Below, piece by piece: positions 1 to 8,870 of a DNA stretch of 37,656 bases. Origin of the DNA: an uncultured Marinoscillum sp. Lineage in GTDB: Bacteria > Bacteroidota > Bacteroidia > Cytophagales > MED-G16. The stretch spans positions 1 to 37,656 of the forward strand of contig CACOFQ010000014.1 in NCBI GenBank assembly GCA_902626505.1. Direction: 5' to 3'. Position 1 is the stretch's first letter. The number at the start of each line of letters is the position of its first letter. The position numbers were made by a program, and so were the translations under genes. The notes beneath the pieces are model-generated. The model saw only the letters and a list, made by a program, of their open reading frames with translations. It did no database searches and was not told the DNA's origin.

Positions 1-634
1 GAAGATGACTGTCTCCAATTCTATGATCAGCAGCAAATCCGTACAAAGCTTTTTCCCAATCCACACCAATAACTTTACCTAATCTATAATATTCATTCAT
101 TATAGATACCTTAGCAGCAAAAAAATTATTATTCATATATTTTATGTACTCTGCAGTAGTTGAATCAGTATGAATAAAAGTTCTATTCATAAATCTCTGA
201 GCAAATAAATTCTCACATTTTTTTGTTAATTCAATTTTTCCTCCGAAAATTATCCTAGCTTGGGTTAACATATCTAATTTTGCAGTTCTTTCTGTTAAAA
301 ACTCGGGAGAAAATACAATATCCAAATCCTTAAATTTACTTTGTAATAATTTAGTAGATCCTGGTAAAACTGTTGATTTGATAATATAAATTGGGCCTTT
401 TATTGAATCTTTAAAGACTTTATTAATAAATGAAAAATCTTGTGAGCCATCATTTTTCATAGGAGTTGGAACACAAACAAAAACGAAGTCTGAATTTAAC
501 ACCTCTTCAAGAGTATTCATAGATCTTAAGGGATCTTTATCATAAACTTTTATATCACAAGTAGGACTAAATGCAAAAGCCTGACTTTCACCAACAAATC
601 CATTTCCTATTATACCAACTTTAAATTTTTTCAT
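1..634 (-). CDS. ugd: UDP-glucose/GDP-mannose dehydrogenase family, 3' end cut by window edge
   Basis: This is the N-terminal 211 residues of a nucleotide-sugar 6-dehydrogenase; the reading frame is open to the left edge. The start is ATG at 634-632. Residues 10-15 are the NAD-binding GNGFVG loop. A KSTVLPGSTK stretch, PEFLTERTA and a NNFFAAKVSIMNE helix follow, all characteristic of UDP-glucose dehydrogenases. The catalytic-cysteine region is beyond the window, so activity cannot be checked. Family members oxidise UDP-glucose (or a related sugar) to the uronic acid using two NAD+. The UDP-glucuronate decarboxylase two genes upstream in the same direction makes UDP-GlcA the likely product. 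The gene starts 49 bp after rmlA ends; I see no clear promoter or terminator in that gap. A GDP-mannose or UDP-HexNAc dehydrogenase is the alternative. Confidence 0.88.
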   Translation of the reverse strand, partial: MKKFKVGIIGNGFVGESQAFAFSPTCDIKVYDKDPLRSMNTLEEVLNSDFVFVCVPTPMKNDGSQDFSFINKVFKDSIKGPIYIIKSTVLPGSTKLLQSKFKDLDIVFSPEFLTERTAKLDMLTQARIIFGGKIELTKKCENLFAQRFMNRTFIHTDSTTAEYIKYMNNNFFAAKVSIMNEYYRLGKVIGVDWEKALYGFAADHRIGDSHL

Positions 635-683
635 AATTTAATTTATGCAATAATTATTCAATCTTAATAAACTATCAAGCAAT

Positions 684-1403
684 TTACAAAGAAATATTAT
701 GTTCACTAACATATTTTGATGCAACTAAAAGAGAATCAAAATCTCCAGAATCAAACCAAACACAATTTTTTTCTAAATAAACAATTTCACAATCTTTATT
801 TTTAATATAAAGATTATTCAAATCTGTTATCTCTAATTCTCCTCTTTTACTAGGAGAAAGTTTCTTTACTTGATTAATTACGGAATTATTATACATATAA
901 ATTCCAACAACAATATAATCACTTATATGTTTTTTTGGTTTTTCATGAATCAAAATTGGTTTTTTGTTTTGCAACTCCAATACACCATAAACATTAGGGT
1001 TTTTAACTTTTTTTACAAATATTCTAGATGATTTAACTAAACAATTATTATTAATTAGTTCTGAATTAAAAAATAAATTATCACCTAATATTAAACAAAC
1101 ATCATCATTTTGAATAAAATTTTCTCCTATAATAAAAGCTTCTGCTATACCATTAGGTTTATTTTGAATTTTAAACTCAAAATTTATATCGAAATCATCA
1201 TTATTTAAAAGTAAATTTTTAAAATAAATTTGATCTTCAGGAGTCGTAATTATCAATATATTTTTTATACCAATTTTTCTAAGCGTTTTAATGGGATAAT
1301 ATATCATAGGTTTATCATAAACAGGAAGTAATTGTTTAGAAATTGCTTTTGTTATTGGATATAATCTGGTTCCCTTTCCACCTGCAAGAATAATTCCTTT
1401 CAT
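684..1403 (-). CDS. rmlA: Glucose-1-phosphate thymidylyltransferase-like nucleotidyltransferase (short RmlA)
   Basis: Sugar-1-phosphate nucleotidyltransferase, expected to make dTDP-glucose from dTTP and glucose-1-phosphate. The N-terminus carries the family signature LAGGKGTRL (residues 6-14), followed by SKQLLPVYDKPMIYYP as in RmlA. The metal-binding LGDN motif and EKP are present, and the C-terminal SGDFDSLL matches the DTGT/SL region of the family. At 239 residues it is shorter than classical RmlA (about 290) and lacks the C-terminal helical part; shorter homologues of this size are known. The ATG overlaps the rmlC stop by 4 bp, so the two are probably translationally coupled. The surrounding rmlC and rmlB support a dTDP-sugar role. 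Another NTP or sugar specificity remains possible. Confidence 0.85.
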   Translation of the reverse strand: MKGIILAGGKGTRLYPITKAISKQLLPVYDKPMIYYPIKTLRKIGIKNILIITTPEDQIYFKNLLLNNDDFDINFEFKIQNKPNGIAEAFIIGENFIQNDDVCLILGDNLFFNSELINNNCLVKSSRIFVKKVKNPNVYGVLELQNKKPILIHEKPKKHISDYIVVGIYMYNNSVINQVKKLSPSKRGELEITDLNNLYIKNKDCEIVYLEKNCVWFDSGDFDSLLVASKYVSEHNISL

Positions 1404-1951
1404 AAAGTTTCGTAAATATATGAATTATCTAGCTTTGGTAATAAGTTATCTTTCTCTGAAATTATAATTTTATTTTTTTTAATTGGAAAATCTATATCTA
1501 TTTTACTTTTAAATAAATTAAACCCAGACTCAAAATCTTTATTATAAAAATTATCACATTTATAACTTAAAATGGTATCCTCTTCAATTGATAAAAATCC
1601 GTGAGCTAATCCTTTTGGTAAAAACAATAATTGATTTGGATTAAGCTCAATGAAAATATTTTTTTTAAATGAAGGTGATGACTTTCTTAAATCACAAACT
1701 ACATCAATTATCTTACCTTTCACAACCCTAATTAACTTAGATTGTGAATGATTTCCTTTTTGAAAATGCATCCCTCTAAAAACACCATAATTAGAAACAG
1801 ATTCATTTTCTTGAACATATTCAATTTTAAATTCAGGATAATTTAGTTTTGATAGATAAACTTCAGAAAATATACCTCTATTATCACTATAAGATTTAAT
1901 AGAAAACAATTTCACTCCTAAAATTTCAAAATTTTCAGTGTCTAAAATCAT
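1400..1951 (-). CDS. rmlC: dTDP-4-dehydrorhamnose 3,5-epimerase
   Basis: A 183-residue cupin of normal RmlC length. It epimerises C3 and C5 of dTDP-4-keto-6-deoxyglucose. FRGMHFQ contains the catalytic-base histidine of the family RGLHYQ motif, and LSYKCDNFYN carries the tyrosine that acts as acid. LPKGLAHGF is the conserved PxGxAHGF loop. Start and stop overlap the neighbours by 4 bp on each side (the UXS stop and the rmlA start), showing tight coupling. With rmlA and rmlB it gives three of the four dTDP-L-rhamnose steps. The reductase RmlD is not in view, so the final sugar could be rhamnose or another 6-deoxyhexose. Confidence 0.9.
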   Translation of the reverse strand: MILDTENFEILGVKLFSIKSYSDNRGIFSEVYLSKLNYPEFKIEYVQENESVSNYGVFRGMHFQKGNHSQSKLIRVVKGKIIDVVCDLRKSSPSFKKNIFIELNPNQLLFLPKGLAHGFLSIEEDTILSYKCDNFYNKDFESGFNLFKSKIDIDFPIKKNKIIISEKDNLLPKLDNSYIYETL

Positions 1952-2886
1952 ATCAAATTATTTTTTTTATAATATTCAACTAATAATTTAAAACCTTCTT
2001 CTTTTGAAATTTTTGGATTCCAATTTAATATTTTTTTGGCAAGTGAAAGATCTGGCTTCCTTTTTAATGGATCATCCTCTGGAAGTTGAGTATATATAAT
2101 TTTCGATTGTGATTTGAGAATAGATATTAATAAACCTGCAATTTCATTAATAGTAACCTCATCATCATTACCGATATTTATAGGATATGAGTATTCAGAA
2201 TTCATTAACTGTAAAATAGCATCAATTAAATCATCAATATAACAAAAAGATCTTGTTTGAGTTCCATCTCCATTTACAGTAATATCCTCATTATTTACGG
2301 CTTGCTTAATAAAAGTTGGTAAGACTCTCCCATCATTAATTTTCATTCTTGGACCATATGTATTAAAAATCCTCACAATTGACACTCTTAATTTATGATA
2401 AACATGGTAACTAATTGTCATTGACTCTATAAATCTTTTTGCTTCATCATATATACTTCTTGGACCAATTGGATTTACATTTCCATAATAAGATTCTTTC
2501 TGAGGATGAACTAAAGGATCACCATAAACCTCAGATGTAGATGCTAAAATAAATTTTGCATTATTTTTTTTTGCTAATCCTAATGCATTATGACCTCCAA
2601 TTGCATTAGCCTTAAGAGTCTGTATTGGGTATTTCAAATAATCAATTGGGCTAGCTGGAGATGCAAAATGAAATATATAATCAATTTTATCTTTAATATC
2701 AATATGTTTTGTAACATCGTGATTAATAAAATCAAAATTATTGTCAGAACTTAAATGAGAAAGATTATCTAAAGATCCTGTAATTAGGTTATCTATCCCA
2801 TAAACAAAAAAACCTTCATTTATTAATCTATCAGTTAAGTTAGAACCAATAAAGCCTGCAGCACCTGTGATTACAATTTTTTTCAA
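1948..2886 (-). CDS. uxs: UDP-glucuronate decarboxylase (UDP-xylose synthase)
   Basis: An extended SDR of 312 residues converting UDP-glucuronate to UDP-xylose. The NAD loop GAAGFIG is at 8-14. The strongest family marks are FHFASPASPIDY (72-83), STSEVYGDP with the catalytic Glu near 119, the RSIYDEAKR helix with Tyr146 and Lys150, and NTYGPRM followed by DGRV. These are characteristic of UXS and not of RmlB or GalE. The start codon is TTG at 2886-2884: the protein begins exactly at the first Rossmann strand and no nearby ATG would preserve it. This TTG overlaps the rmlB TGA as TTGA. The partial ugd gene downstream would supply its substrate. Confidence 0.9.
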   Translation of the reverse strand: MKKIVITGAAGFIGSNLTDRLINEGFFVYGIDNLITGSLDNLSHLSSDNNFDFINHDVTKHIDIKDKIDYIFHFASPASPIDYLKYPIQTLKANAIGGHNALGLAKKNNAKFILASTSEVYGDPLVHPQKESYYGNVNPIGPRSIYDEAKRFIESMTISYHVYHKLRVSIVRIFNTYGPRMKINDGRVLPTFIKQAVNNEDITVNGDGTQTRSFCYIDDLIDAILQLMNSEYSYPINIGNDDEVTINEIAGLLISILKSQSKIIYTQLPEDDPLKRKPDLSLAKKILNWNPKISKEEGFKLLVEYYKKNNLI

Positions 2887-3854
2887 CTTAAAAATGATTT
2901 ATTTTTTAAATACCAGGTTATTGTATTTTTTATAGAATCTTTAAAATTCATTTTACAATTCCATCCAGATTTAATGATTTTACTAGAGTTTAACGCATAC
3001 CTATAATCATGACCTTTTCTATCTTTTACAAAAGAAATCAGTTTGTCAGAATCTTTAGTACCATTTAATACATCATAAAATTCACATATTTTTTTTACAA
3101 TGTCAATATTTGAATATTCTTCACCAGATCCTATGCAGTATGACTCTCCTACCTTTCCATTTTTAGAAAGATGAATTAAACCATCTACATGATCTTCAAC
3201 ATGAATCCATTCTCTTATATTTTTACCATCACCATAAACGGGTATATTTTTTTTATTTATTAACGAATTAATGATTGTAGGAATAAACTTTTCTTTATTT
3301 TGGTATGGCCCAAAGTTATTTGAGCAGTTAGTTATTATGACAGGTAAATTATGAGTTTTAAAATATGATCTTACAAAATGATCAGAAGATGCTTTAGAAG
3401 CAGAATATGGTGAATTTGGCTTATAATTAGAATTTTCATCAAAAAACCCATCTTTTATAGATCCAAACACTTCATCAGTAGAAATATGAATAAAAAGTTT
3501 ATGTTTTTTATTTAATTTTCTGTAAGATTCTAAAAGGTTAAGAGTACCTATAACATTAGTATTACAGAATTCAAATGAACTTTCAATTGAATTATCAACG
3601 TGAGATTCAGCAGCAAAATGAAAAATTATATCAAATGAATACTTTTTGATAATATTATTTACTTTTTGATAATCAGCAATGTCAAGATTATAGTGTCTAT
3701 AGTTATGATTTGATTCAAAATTAAGAAATGACTTATCTACAGATGCGTAAGTTTCTGAATCAATATTAACAACAAAATTTTCTTTATGAATTATTTTAGA
3801 AATAAAATTAGATCCAATAAAACCAAGACCACCTGTAACTAAAATATTAGACAT
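2883..3854 (-). CDS. rmlB: dTDP-glucose 4,6-dehydratase
   Basis: An extended SDR of 323 residues that dehydrates dTDP-glucose to dTDP-4-keto-6-deoxyglucose. GGLGFIG (8-14) binds NAD; HFAAESHVD follows at about 79-87. The catalytic triplet STDEVFG includes Thr126, Asp127 and Glu128. The YSASKASSDH helix gives Tyr150 and Lys154. ITNCSNNFGPYQ and REWIHVEDH complete the RmlB pattern. The frame stays open 11 codons further upstream, but the ATG at 3854-3852 is chosen because it places the protein start directly before the Rossmann strand. It is the first gene of the leftward rml-ugd group and is divergent from acnB. Confidence 0.93.
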   Translation of the reverse strand: MSNILVTGGLGFIGSNFISKIIHKENFVVNIDSETYASVDKSFLNFESNHNYRHYNLDIADYQKVNNIIKKYSFDIIFHFAAESHVDNSIESSFEFCNTNVIGTLNLLESYRKLNKKHKLFIHISTDEVFGSIKDGFFDENSNYKPNSPYSASKASSDHFVRSYFKTHNLPVIITNCSNNFGPYQNKEKFIPTIINSLINKKNIPVYGDGKNIREWIHVEDHVDGLIHLSKNGKVGESYCIGSGEEYSNIDIVKKICEFYDVLNGTKDSDKLISFVKDRKGHDYRYALNSSKIIKSGWNCKMNFKDSIKNTITWYLKNKSFLS

Positions 3855-3944
3855 ATAATCAAAACTAATAAAATTAGTCTTTATCAAGCTAAAATTTCTT
3901 TTCTAAAAGTTGAAATAATATGATAAATTTACATAAAAAACTAA
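3855..3944. promoter_or_regulatory. Divergent intergenic region between rmlB and acnB
   Basis: This 90-bp gap is the only divergent junction in the window, so it must hold the acnB promoter and probably the rmlB promoter. It is extremely A/T-rich. TAAATTTA at 3924-3931, 13 bp before the acnB ATG, loosely resembles the Bacteroidota -7 element TAnnTTTG, but no TTTG element at the usual distance was found. Neither gene has a Shine-Dalgarno-like box here. The promoter role is inferred from gene orientation, not from clear motifs. Confidence 0.4.
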
Positions 3945-6743
3945 ATGAGCAGATTTAGTAAATATTTAGATGAAATTAAAGAAAGAAAAAAAATTGGTTT
4001 AAAACCTAAACCTATTGATAATGGAGATCTTTTGGAAGAAATTATTTCTAATATTTTAGACAATAAAAGTAAATATCATTTACAATCTCTTGATTTTTTT
4101 ATTTATAATGTTCTTCCTGGAACCACTACTGCTTCAGAAGTTAAATCAAGATTCTTAAAAGAAATAATTATTAGCAAACATGAAATAGATAATATTTCAG
4201 TTGATTTTGCTTTTCAATTGTTATCACATATGAAAGGTGGTCCCTCTATTGAAGTATTACTTGATTTAGCTCTGGATAAAGATTCAAATCACGCACATCA
4301 AGCTTTAAATATTCTAAAAACACAAGTTTTTCTATATGAGGCTGATATGGAAAGAATTGAGAAAGCTTATAAAAAAGGCAATTCAATTGCCGAAGAACTT
4401 CTTTTAAGTTACTCAAAAGCTGAATTTTTTACTAAGCTACCTGAAATTCCAGAGAAAATTGAAGTTGTTACTTATGTAGCTGGCATTGGAGATATTTCAA
4501 CAGATCTTCTCTCACCAGGAGCTGATGCTCACTCTAGAGCAGATAGAGAACTTCATGGTCTATCTATATTTGATCATAACAAGGAAATGCAAAAAGATTT
4601 ACTTGAACTACAGAGTAAATATCCAGATAAAAAAATATTACTAGTTGCCGAAAAAGGAACTATGGGGGTAGGATCATCAAGAATGTCAGGTGTAAATAAT
4701 GTTGCTTTATGGATTGGTGAAAAAGCTAGTAAATATATCCCATTTATTAATTTAGCTCCTATTGTTGGTGGAACTAAAGGAATATCTCCTATTTTTATGA
4801 CTACCGTTGATGTAACAGGTGGTATAGGCTTAAACCTTAAAAATTGGGAAAAACAATACGATAAAAAAGGAAACTTAATACTCAATGAAGATGGAGAGCC
4901 AGTTTTAAAGAAAAAGTTTTCAATTGATACTGGAACTCTTTTTACAATAAACACAAAAACTAAAAAACTTTATGATGGTGATAATAAAATAATGGATATA
5001 TCTTCATCTTTCACACCTCAAAAATTAGAGTTTATGAGGGCAGGCGGTTCATATCCTGTCGTATTTGGCAAAAAGCTTCAAGCATTTGCTTCTAAAATTC
5101 TTAAAATAGATGTAAAAAAAATATTTTCTCCTTTTATAGAAATATCTCATAAATACCAAGGACTAACTGCAGTTGAGAAAATTTTTAATAAAAACGCTTT
5201 AGGTAAGTCAGGGAAAATATTACACGCTGGATCTTATTCTAGAGTTAAAGTGAATATTGTAGGTTCTCAGGATACTACTGGATTAATGACTTCTCAAGAG
5301 TTAGAAATGATGGCAGCTAAAGTAATATCACCAAATATAGATGGTGCATATCAGTCAGGTTGTCACACAGCTTCAGTTTGGGACATTGCCTCTCAAGAAA
5401 ATATTCCTAAACTTATGAAATTTATGAAAGATTTTGGTCTTATCACAGGAAGAGATCCTAATAATAAATATCCTCCCCTTACAGATGTTATTCATAAGGT
5501 TTTAAATGATTTAACAGTAGATGATTGGTCAATTATTATTGGTGGTGATTCACATACTAGAATGTCAAAAGGAGTTGCTTTTGGAGCAGATTCTGGAACA
5601 GTCGCATTAGCACTAGCAACTGGAGAAACTTCAATGTCAATACCAGAATCAGTTAAGGTTACATTTAAAGGTAAGATGCAAGATCATATGGACTTTAGAG
5701 ATGTTGTTCATGCAACTCAATCTCAAATGTTAAAAGAATTTGATGGAGATAACATATTTCAAGGTAGAGTTATTGAAGTACATTTAGGAACTCTTCCATC
5801 TGATCAAGCCTTTACATTTACTGACTGGACTGCAGAAATGAAAGCAAAAGCATCAATATGTATTTCTGAAGAAGACACACTTATTAAATCTCTTAAAATA
5901 GCTAAAGGAAGAATTAAAACAATGATTAATAAGGGAATGGATAATTCAATGAATGTTCTTCAAAGTCTTATTAATAAAGCAAATAATAGAATTGAAGAAA
6001 TTAAAACTGGTAAAAAACCTCCAATAAAACCTGATGAAAATGCAAAATATTACGCTGAATTTACTGTTGACTTAGATATAATAGATGAACCAATGATTGC
6101 TGATCCTGATGTAAATAATAATGACATATCAAAAAGATATACACATGATACAATACGAGAATTATCATATTATAAAGGAGAAAAAAAGATTGATCTAGGG
6201 TTTGTTGGGTCATGTATGGTTCATAAAGGGGATATTAAAATAGTTTCAAAAATGTTAAGAAATCTTGAACAGATTAATGGTAAAGTTGAATTCAAAGCTC
6301 CTCTAATTTTAACTGCACCAACTTATAATATTATTGAGGAACTAAAGGAAGAAGGAGATTGGCAAATTCTTCAGAAATATTCTGGATTCGAGTTTGATGA
6401 TTCTGATCCAAAAAATAAAGCTAGAACTAAATATGATAATTTATTATATTTAGAGCGTCCAGGATGTAATCTATGTATGGGAAATCAAGAGAAAGCGGAA
6501 AAAGGTGATTCTGTAATGTCAACATCAACTCGATTATTCAAAGGAAGAGTTGTTAAAGACTCGGATAAAAAGAAAGGCGAATCATTATTAAGTTCGACTC
6601 CAGTTGTTGTTTTATCTGCTATTCTTGGAAGAACACCAACTATTGATGAATACAAAATAGCTATTAAAGATATTAAACTCACTAAATTCAAACCTTCATT
6701 AAAAGAAATGACATCAAAGTCTAATCATTTAATTTCATATTAA
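3945..6743 (+). CDS. acnB: Bifunctional aconitate hydratase 2 / 2-methylisocitrate dehydratase
   Basis: Aconitase B catalyses citrate-isocitrate isomerisation in the TCA cycle, in the cytoplasm, with a [4Fe-4S] cluster. The 932-residue protein shows the HEAT-like N-terminal domain (SHMKGGPSIEVLLDLAL), the swivel and catalytic domains (AEKGTMGVGSSRMSG, DVTGGIGLNLKNW, GDSHTRMSKG), and three cluster ligands: Cys757 in GSCMVH, and Cys841 and Cys844 in GCNLCMGN. Length and insertions (E. coli AcnB is about 865 residues) match Bacteroidota AcnB. It is the only plus-strand gene, between the rml group and the polysaccharide assembly genes, and converges on the Wzz gene with a 15-bp gap. Nothing suggests a role in glycan synthesis; it looks like a core gene at the edge of, or caught between, glycan loci. 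Confidence 0.97.
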   Translation: MSRFSKYLDEIKERKKIGLKPKPIDNGDLLEEIISNILDNKSKYHLQSLDFFIYNVLPGTTTASEVKSRFLKEIIISKHEIDNISVDFAFQLLSHMKGGPSIEVLLDLALDKDSNHAHQALNILKTQVFLYEADMERIEKAYKKGNSIAEELLLSYSKAEFFTKLPEIPEKIEVVTYVAGIGDISTDLLSPGADAHSRADRELHGLSIFDHNKEMQKDLLELQSKYPDKKILLVAEKGTMGVGSSRMSGVNNVALWIGEKASKYIPFINLAPIVGGTKGISPIFMTTVDVTGGIGLNLKNWEKQYDKKGNLILNEDGEPVLKKKFSIDTGTLFTINTKTKKLYDGDNKIMDISSSFTPQKLEFMRAGGSYPVVFGKKLQAFASKILKIDVKKIFSPFIEISHKYQGLTAVEKIFNKNALGKSGKILHAGSYSRVKVNIVGSQDTTGLMTSQELEMMAAKVISPNIDGAYQSGCHTASVWDIASQENIPKLMKFMKDFGLITGRDPNNKYPPLTDVIHKVLNDLTVDDWSIIIGGDSHTRMSKGVAFGADSGTVALALATGETSMSIPESVKVTFKGKMQDHMDFRDVVHATQSQMLKEFDGDNIFQGRVIEVHLGTLPSDQAFTFTDWTAEMKAKASICISEEDTLIKSLKIAKGRIKTMINKGMDNSMNVLQSLINKANNRIEEIKTGKKPPIKPDENAKYYAEFTVDLDIIDEPMIADPDVNNNDISKRYTHDTIRELSYYKGEKKIDLGFVGSCMVHKGDIKIVSKMLRNLEQINGKVEFKAPLILTAPTYNIIEELKEEGDWQILQKYSGFEFDDSDPKNKARTKYDNLLYLERPGCNLCMGNQEKAEKGDSVMSTSTRLFKGRVVKDSDKKKGESLLSSTPVVVLSAILGRTPTIDEYKIAIKDIKLTKFKPSLKEMTSKSNHLISY

Positions 6744-6756
6744 ATATTTATGCTTT

Positions 6757-6772
6757 TATTATTTAAATAATA
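6757..6772. terminator. 16-bp AT-only palindrome at the acnB/wzz convergent junction
   Basis: A perfect 16-bp inverted repeat with no loop and no G/C pairs spans the stop codon of the leftward wzz-like gene, 14 bp after the acnB stop. Convergent genes with almost no space need a shared terminator, and this is the only symmetric element there. Its stability would be low, and AT-rich palindromes arise easily by chance in this composition, so the terminator role is weakly supported. Confidence 0.2.
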
Positions 6773-7847
6773 TTGATATTCCTTTTTCAAAAATAGATTT
6801 AGATAATAATATAAAAATTGATAATAAAAACCCAAATAACATAAAATTTATAACAATTGATTTTCTTTTTGGCTTGAATCTCTCCAATGGAACAATTGGT
6901 TCTTTAATTATAGTAAATACCGGTGTTTCCTCTTTAACAGTTATTCTTTGATTTTCAATTTGTTTTTTAATGTCTGAATAAAGATTAAATGACAAACTAT
7001 TTTCAGCTATTAATTCATCCAATTTATTCTGTTGAAAGATAGAATTAATAGACTTATTTTCCTCTTTAAATTTAGCCAAAGCAGATTTATTTAAATCATA
7101 AGTTTTTTTAACATCCTTTAGTCTTTCGAGTAAAAAATTAAGTTTAGATTCAGCTTTTTTAATTTTAAAATTAATTATTTCTTCCTGTAATTGAATTCTT
7201 GTATTATTAGCCATCTCACTTGCAGCAATTGGTTCAGGCATTATTGCACTAATTTCAATATATCCATCTAAAGGCAAAACCTCAAGAGAAACTCTAGAAT
7301 GAAATATATCTATTAAACTTTTATCAGTTTTAGAAATTGCATAATTTGAAATAATTTCATTATTACTTTCATTTTCATTATTACTTTTAAATAAAAAATT
7401 ATTAAGATTTTCAATTAAAATTTTAAAGAAATTTGAATCTTTTTCTTTATTAATATCAGAGGAAAAATAATTTTTAAAACTTATTTTTTTATTACTATCT
7501 ATTGATATTAAATCTTTATTTATTATTGATTTCAAAAAAGAAAGATTTTCTATTAACAAAGGATATAAATTTGGTGATATATCAACTGAATTATAAGAGT
7601 TATTTAAATTTATACCTGCTATTGAAGCAATACTATTTATTGCACCAATATCGTTTTGTTTATTGCTTTGAGGAACAATAATAGTTGTAGACTTATACTC
7701 TGGCTTGATTGACAAAGAATAAATAACACCAATAATTATAAAAATAGTTGTAAATAGAATGATGAATTTTTTTTTTAAATAAAAAAACTTTAAATAAAGT
7801 AGATAATTTAATGGATTATGTAATACTTTAATTTCTTTAAGCTTCAT
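6759..7847 (-). CDS. Wzz-type polysaccharide chain-length determinant
   Basis: A 362-residue inner-membrane polysaccharide co-polymerase. It has an N-terminal membrane segment (about residues 27-46, KKFIILFTTIFIIIGVIYSL), the following YKSTTIIVPQ typical of the Wzz domain, a long periplasmic part with coiled-coil-rich sequence around 230-300, and a second membrane segment near 330-350. That segment is preceded by a proline-containing KEPIVPLERFKPKRKS stretch as in Wzz/Wzc. There is no C-terminal kinase domain, so it is a Wzz and not a BY-kinase. It would set glycan length together with the Wzy-like protein at 14233-15516. It is the last gene of the long leftward run and abuts acnB tail to tail. 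Confidence 0.85.
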   Translation of the reverse strand: MKLKEIKVLHNPLNYLLYLKFFYLKKKFIILFTTIFIIIGVIYSLSIKPEYKSTTIIVPQSNKQNDIGAINSIASIAGINLNNSYNSVDISPNLYPLLIENLSFLKSIINKDLISIDSNKKISFKNYFSSDINKEKDSNFFKILIENLNNFLFKSNNENESNNEIISNYAISKTDKSLIDIFHSRVSLEVLPLDGYIEISAIMPEPIAASEMANNTRIQLQEEIINFKIKKAESKLNFLLERLKDVKKTYDLNKSALAKFKEENKSINSIFQQNKLDELIAENSLSFNLYSDIKKQIENQRITVKEETPVFTIIKEPIVPLERFKPKRKSIVINFMLFGFLLSIFILLSKSIFEKGISILFK

Positions 7848-7851
7848 AAAT

Positions 7852-8865
7852 TTATTGACTTCTTTTTCCTTTAAATAAAATATTTACTATTGCATAAAAA
7901 AAATATATAATGTCCGTTTTAATTGGAGATATATTATAATCATTAATATACCTTCTTTCGCTTTCAAAAACACTTAAAAGATCATTTTTTTTATTCAGAC
8001 AAACATAAGGAGGGATACATCCTGGTTTAAATGATTTTCTTTTATTTTGTAAGTCTTTTGGTATATCATTAAAAAATCTTGGACTTACTGGTCTTATTCC
8101 AATAATTTTTAGATCCCCCTTTATAAAATTATATAATTGCGGTAATTCATCAATCCAAAATTTTCTTAATAATTTACCCCATGGTGTTAACCTAAAATCA
8201 TTTTTAGGTTTACCCTTACTTCCATAACCATACTTTTTTAATATATAATTATGTAAATATTCTGAATAAGGATGCATAGTTCTAAATTTATAGATTTTTA
8301 TGATTTTATTATTTTTTCCATATCTCTTTAAATTGATTAATGCTCCATAAGATGGATCTTTATCATACTTTGGTAATTGAATCTTTTTAACAATCACATA
8401 AGAATACCCCTGAAAATTGAAATAATTAATTAAATCAAAACCACAACATATTAACCTGCCAAAAACTTCAGCTTTTGATAAATGTCTATATCTATTTTTT
8501 AAAAAAAAATAATAAATTTTTTTGAAAGGAGATTTAGGTAAAAATCTAAATATGATGAATTCATAAAATAAATAAATATCACTTAAATATTTAAAATTTT
8601 TTATTTTAAGCTTTGACCTTCTTGATTGAAATGATTCAAAACAAACTATTAATTCTCCTTTTTGTGTTAATCTAGAATTTAAATATTCTAAATGTTTGTT
8701 TATATAATTTATATTATTGAGTAATTCTAAATTAATGATAGAATTATATTTTTTAGAATTATCAAGAAAATTATCTTTTTTATCTTCATTTATTAAAAAT
8801 GGGGAATTATTTTTCAAAAGAGTGTTTTTTATAATAAATTGATTTATCTCTCTTTTTATTTTCAT
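7852..8865 (-). CDS. Polyprenyl-phosphate sugar-phosphotransferase with atypical N-terminal region
   Basis: The C-terminal half (about 170-337) is a bacterial sugar transferase domain (PF02397 type) that would load the first sugar phosphate onto undecaprenyl phosphate. KFRTM is at 193-197, DFRLTPWGKLLRKFW follows at about 223-237, the catalytic Asp239-Glu240 pair is in IDELPQL, and GDLKIIGIRP completes the pattern. The N-terminal 165 residues lack the usual transmembrane helices and the re-entrant hydrophobic helix. Instead they resemble the last part of a class I methyltransferase fold (residues 45-80, 128-160, with KGELIVCFE and AEVFGRLICCGFDL). Similar fusions occur in Bacteroidota as I recall them. 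The gap to wzz is 4 bp. The donor sugar cannot be read from the sequence. Confidence 0.83.
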   Translation of the reverse strand: MKIKREINQFIIKNTLLKNNSPFLINEDKKDNFLDNSKKYNSIINLELLNNINYINKHLEYLNSRLTQKGELIVCFESFQSRRSKLKIKNFKYLSDIYLFYEFIIFRFLPKSPFKKIYYFFLKNRYRHLSKAEVFGRLICCGFDLINYFNFQGYSYVIVKKIQLPKYDKDPSYGALINLKRYGKNNKIIKIYKFRTMHPYSEYLHNYILKKYGYGSKGKPKNDFRLTPWGKLLRKFWIDELPQLYNFIKGDLKIIGIRPVSPRFFNDIPKDLQNKRKSFKPGCIPPYVCLNKKNDLLSVFESERRYINDYNISPIKTDIIYFFYAIVNILFKGKRSQ

Positions 8866-8870
8866 ATTTT

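Noticed and set aside
684-1403. Truncated rmlA pseudogene
   Set aside because: The frame is intact, the end carries a family-like SGDFDSLL motif, and short homologues of this length exist.
4574-4954. 126-codon open frame antisense to acnB
   Set aside because: It lies entirely inside the well-conserved acnB gene and its translation matches no family; it is a frame shadow.
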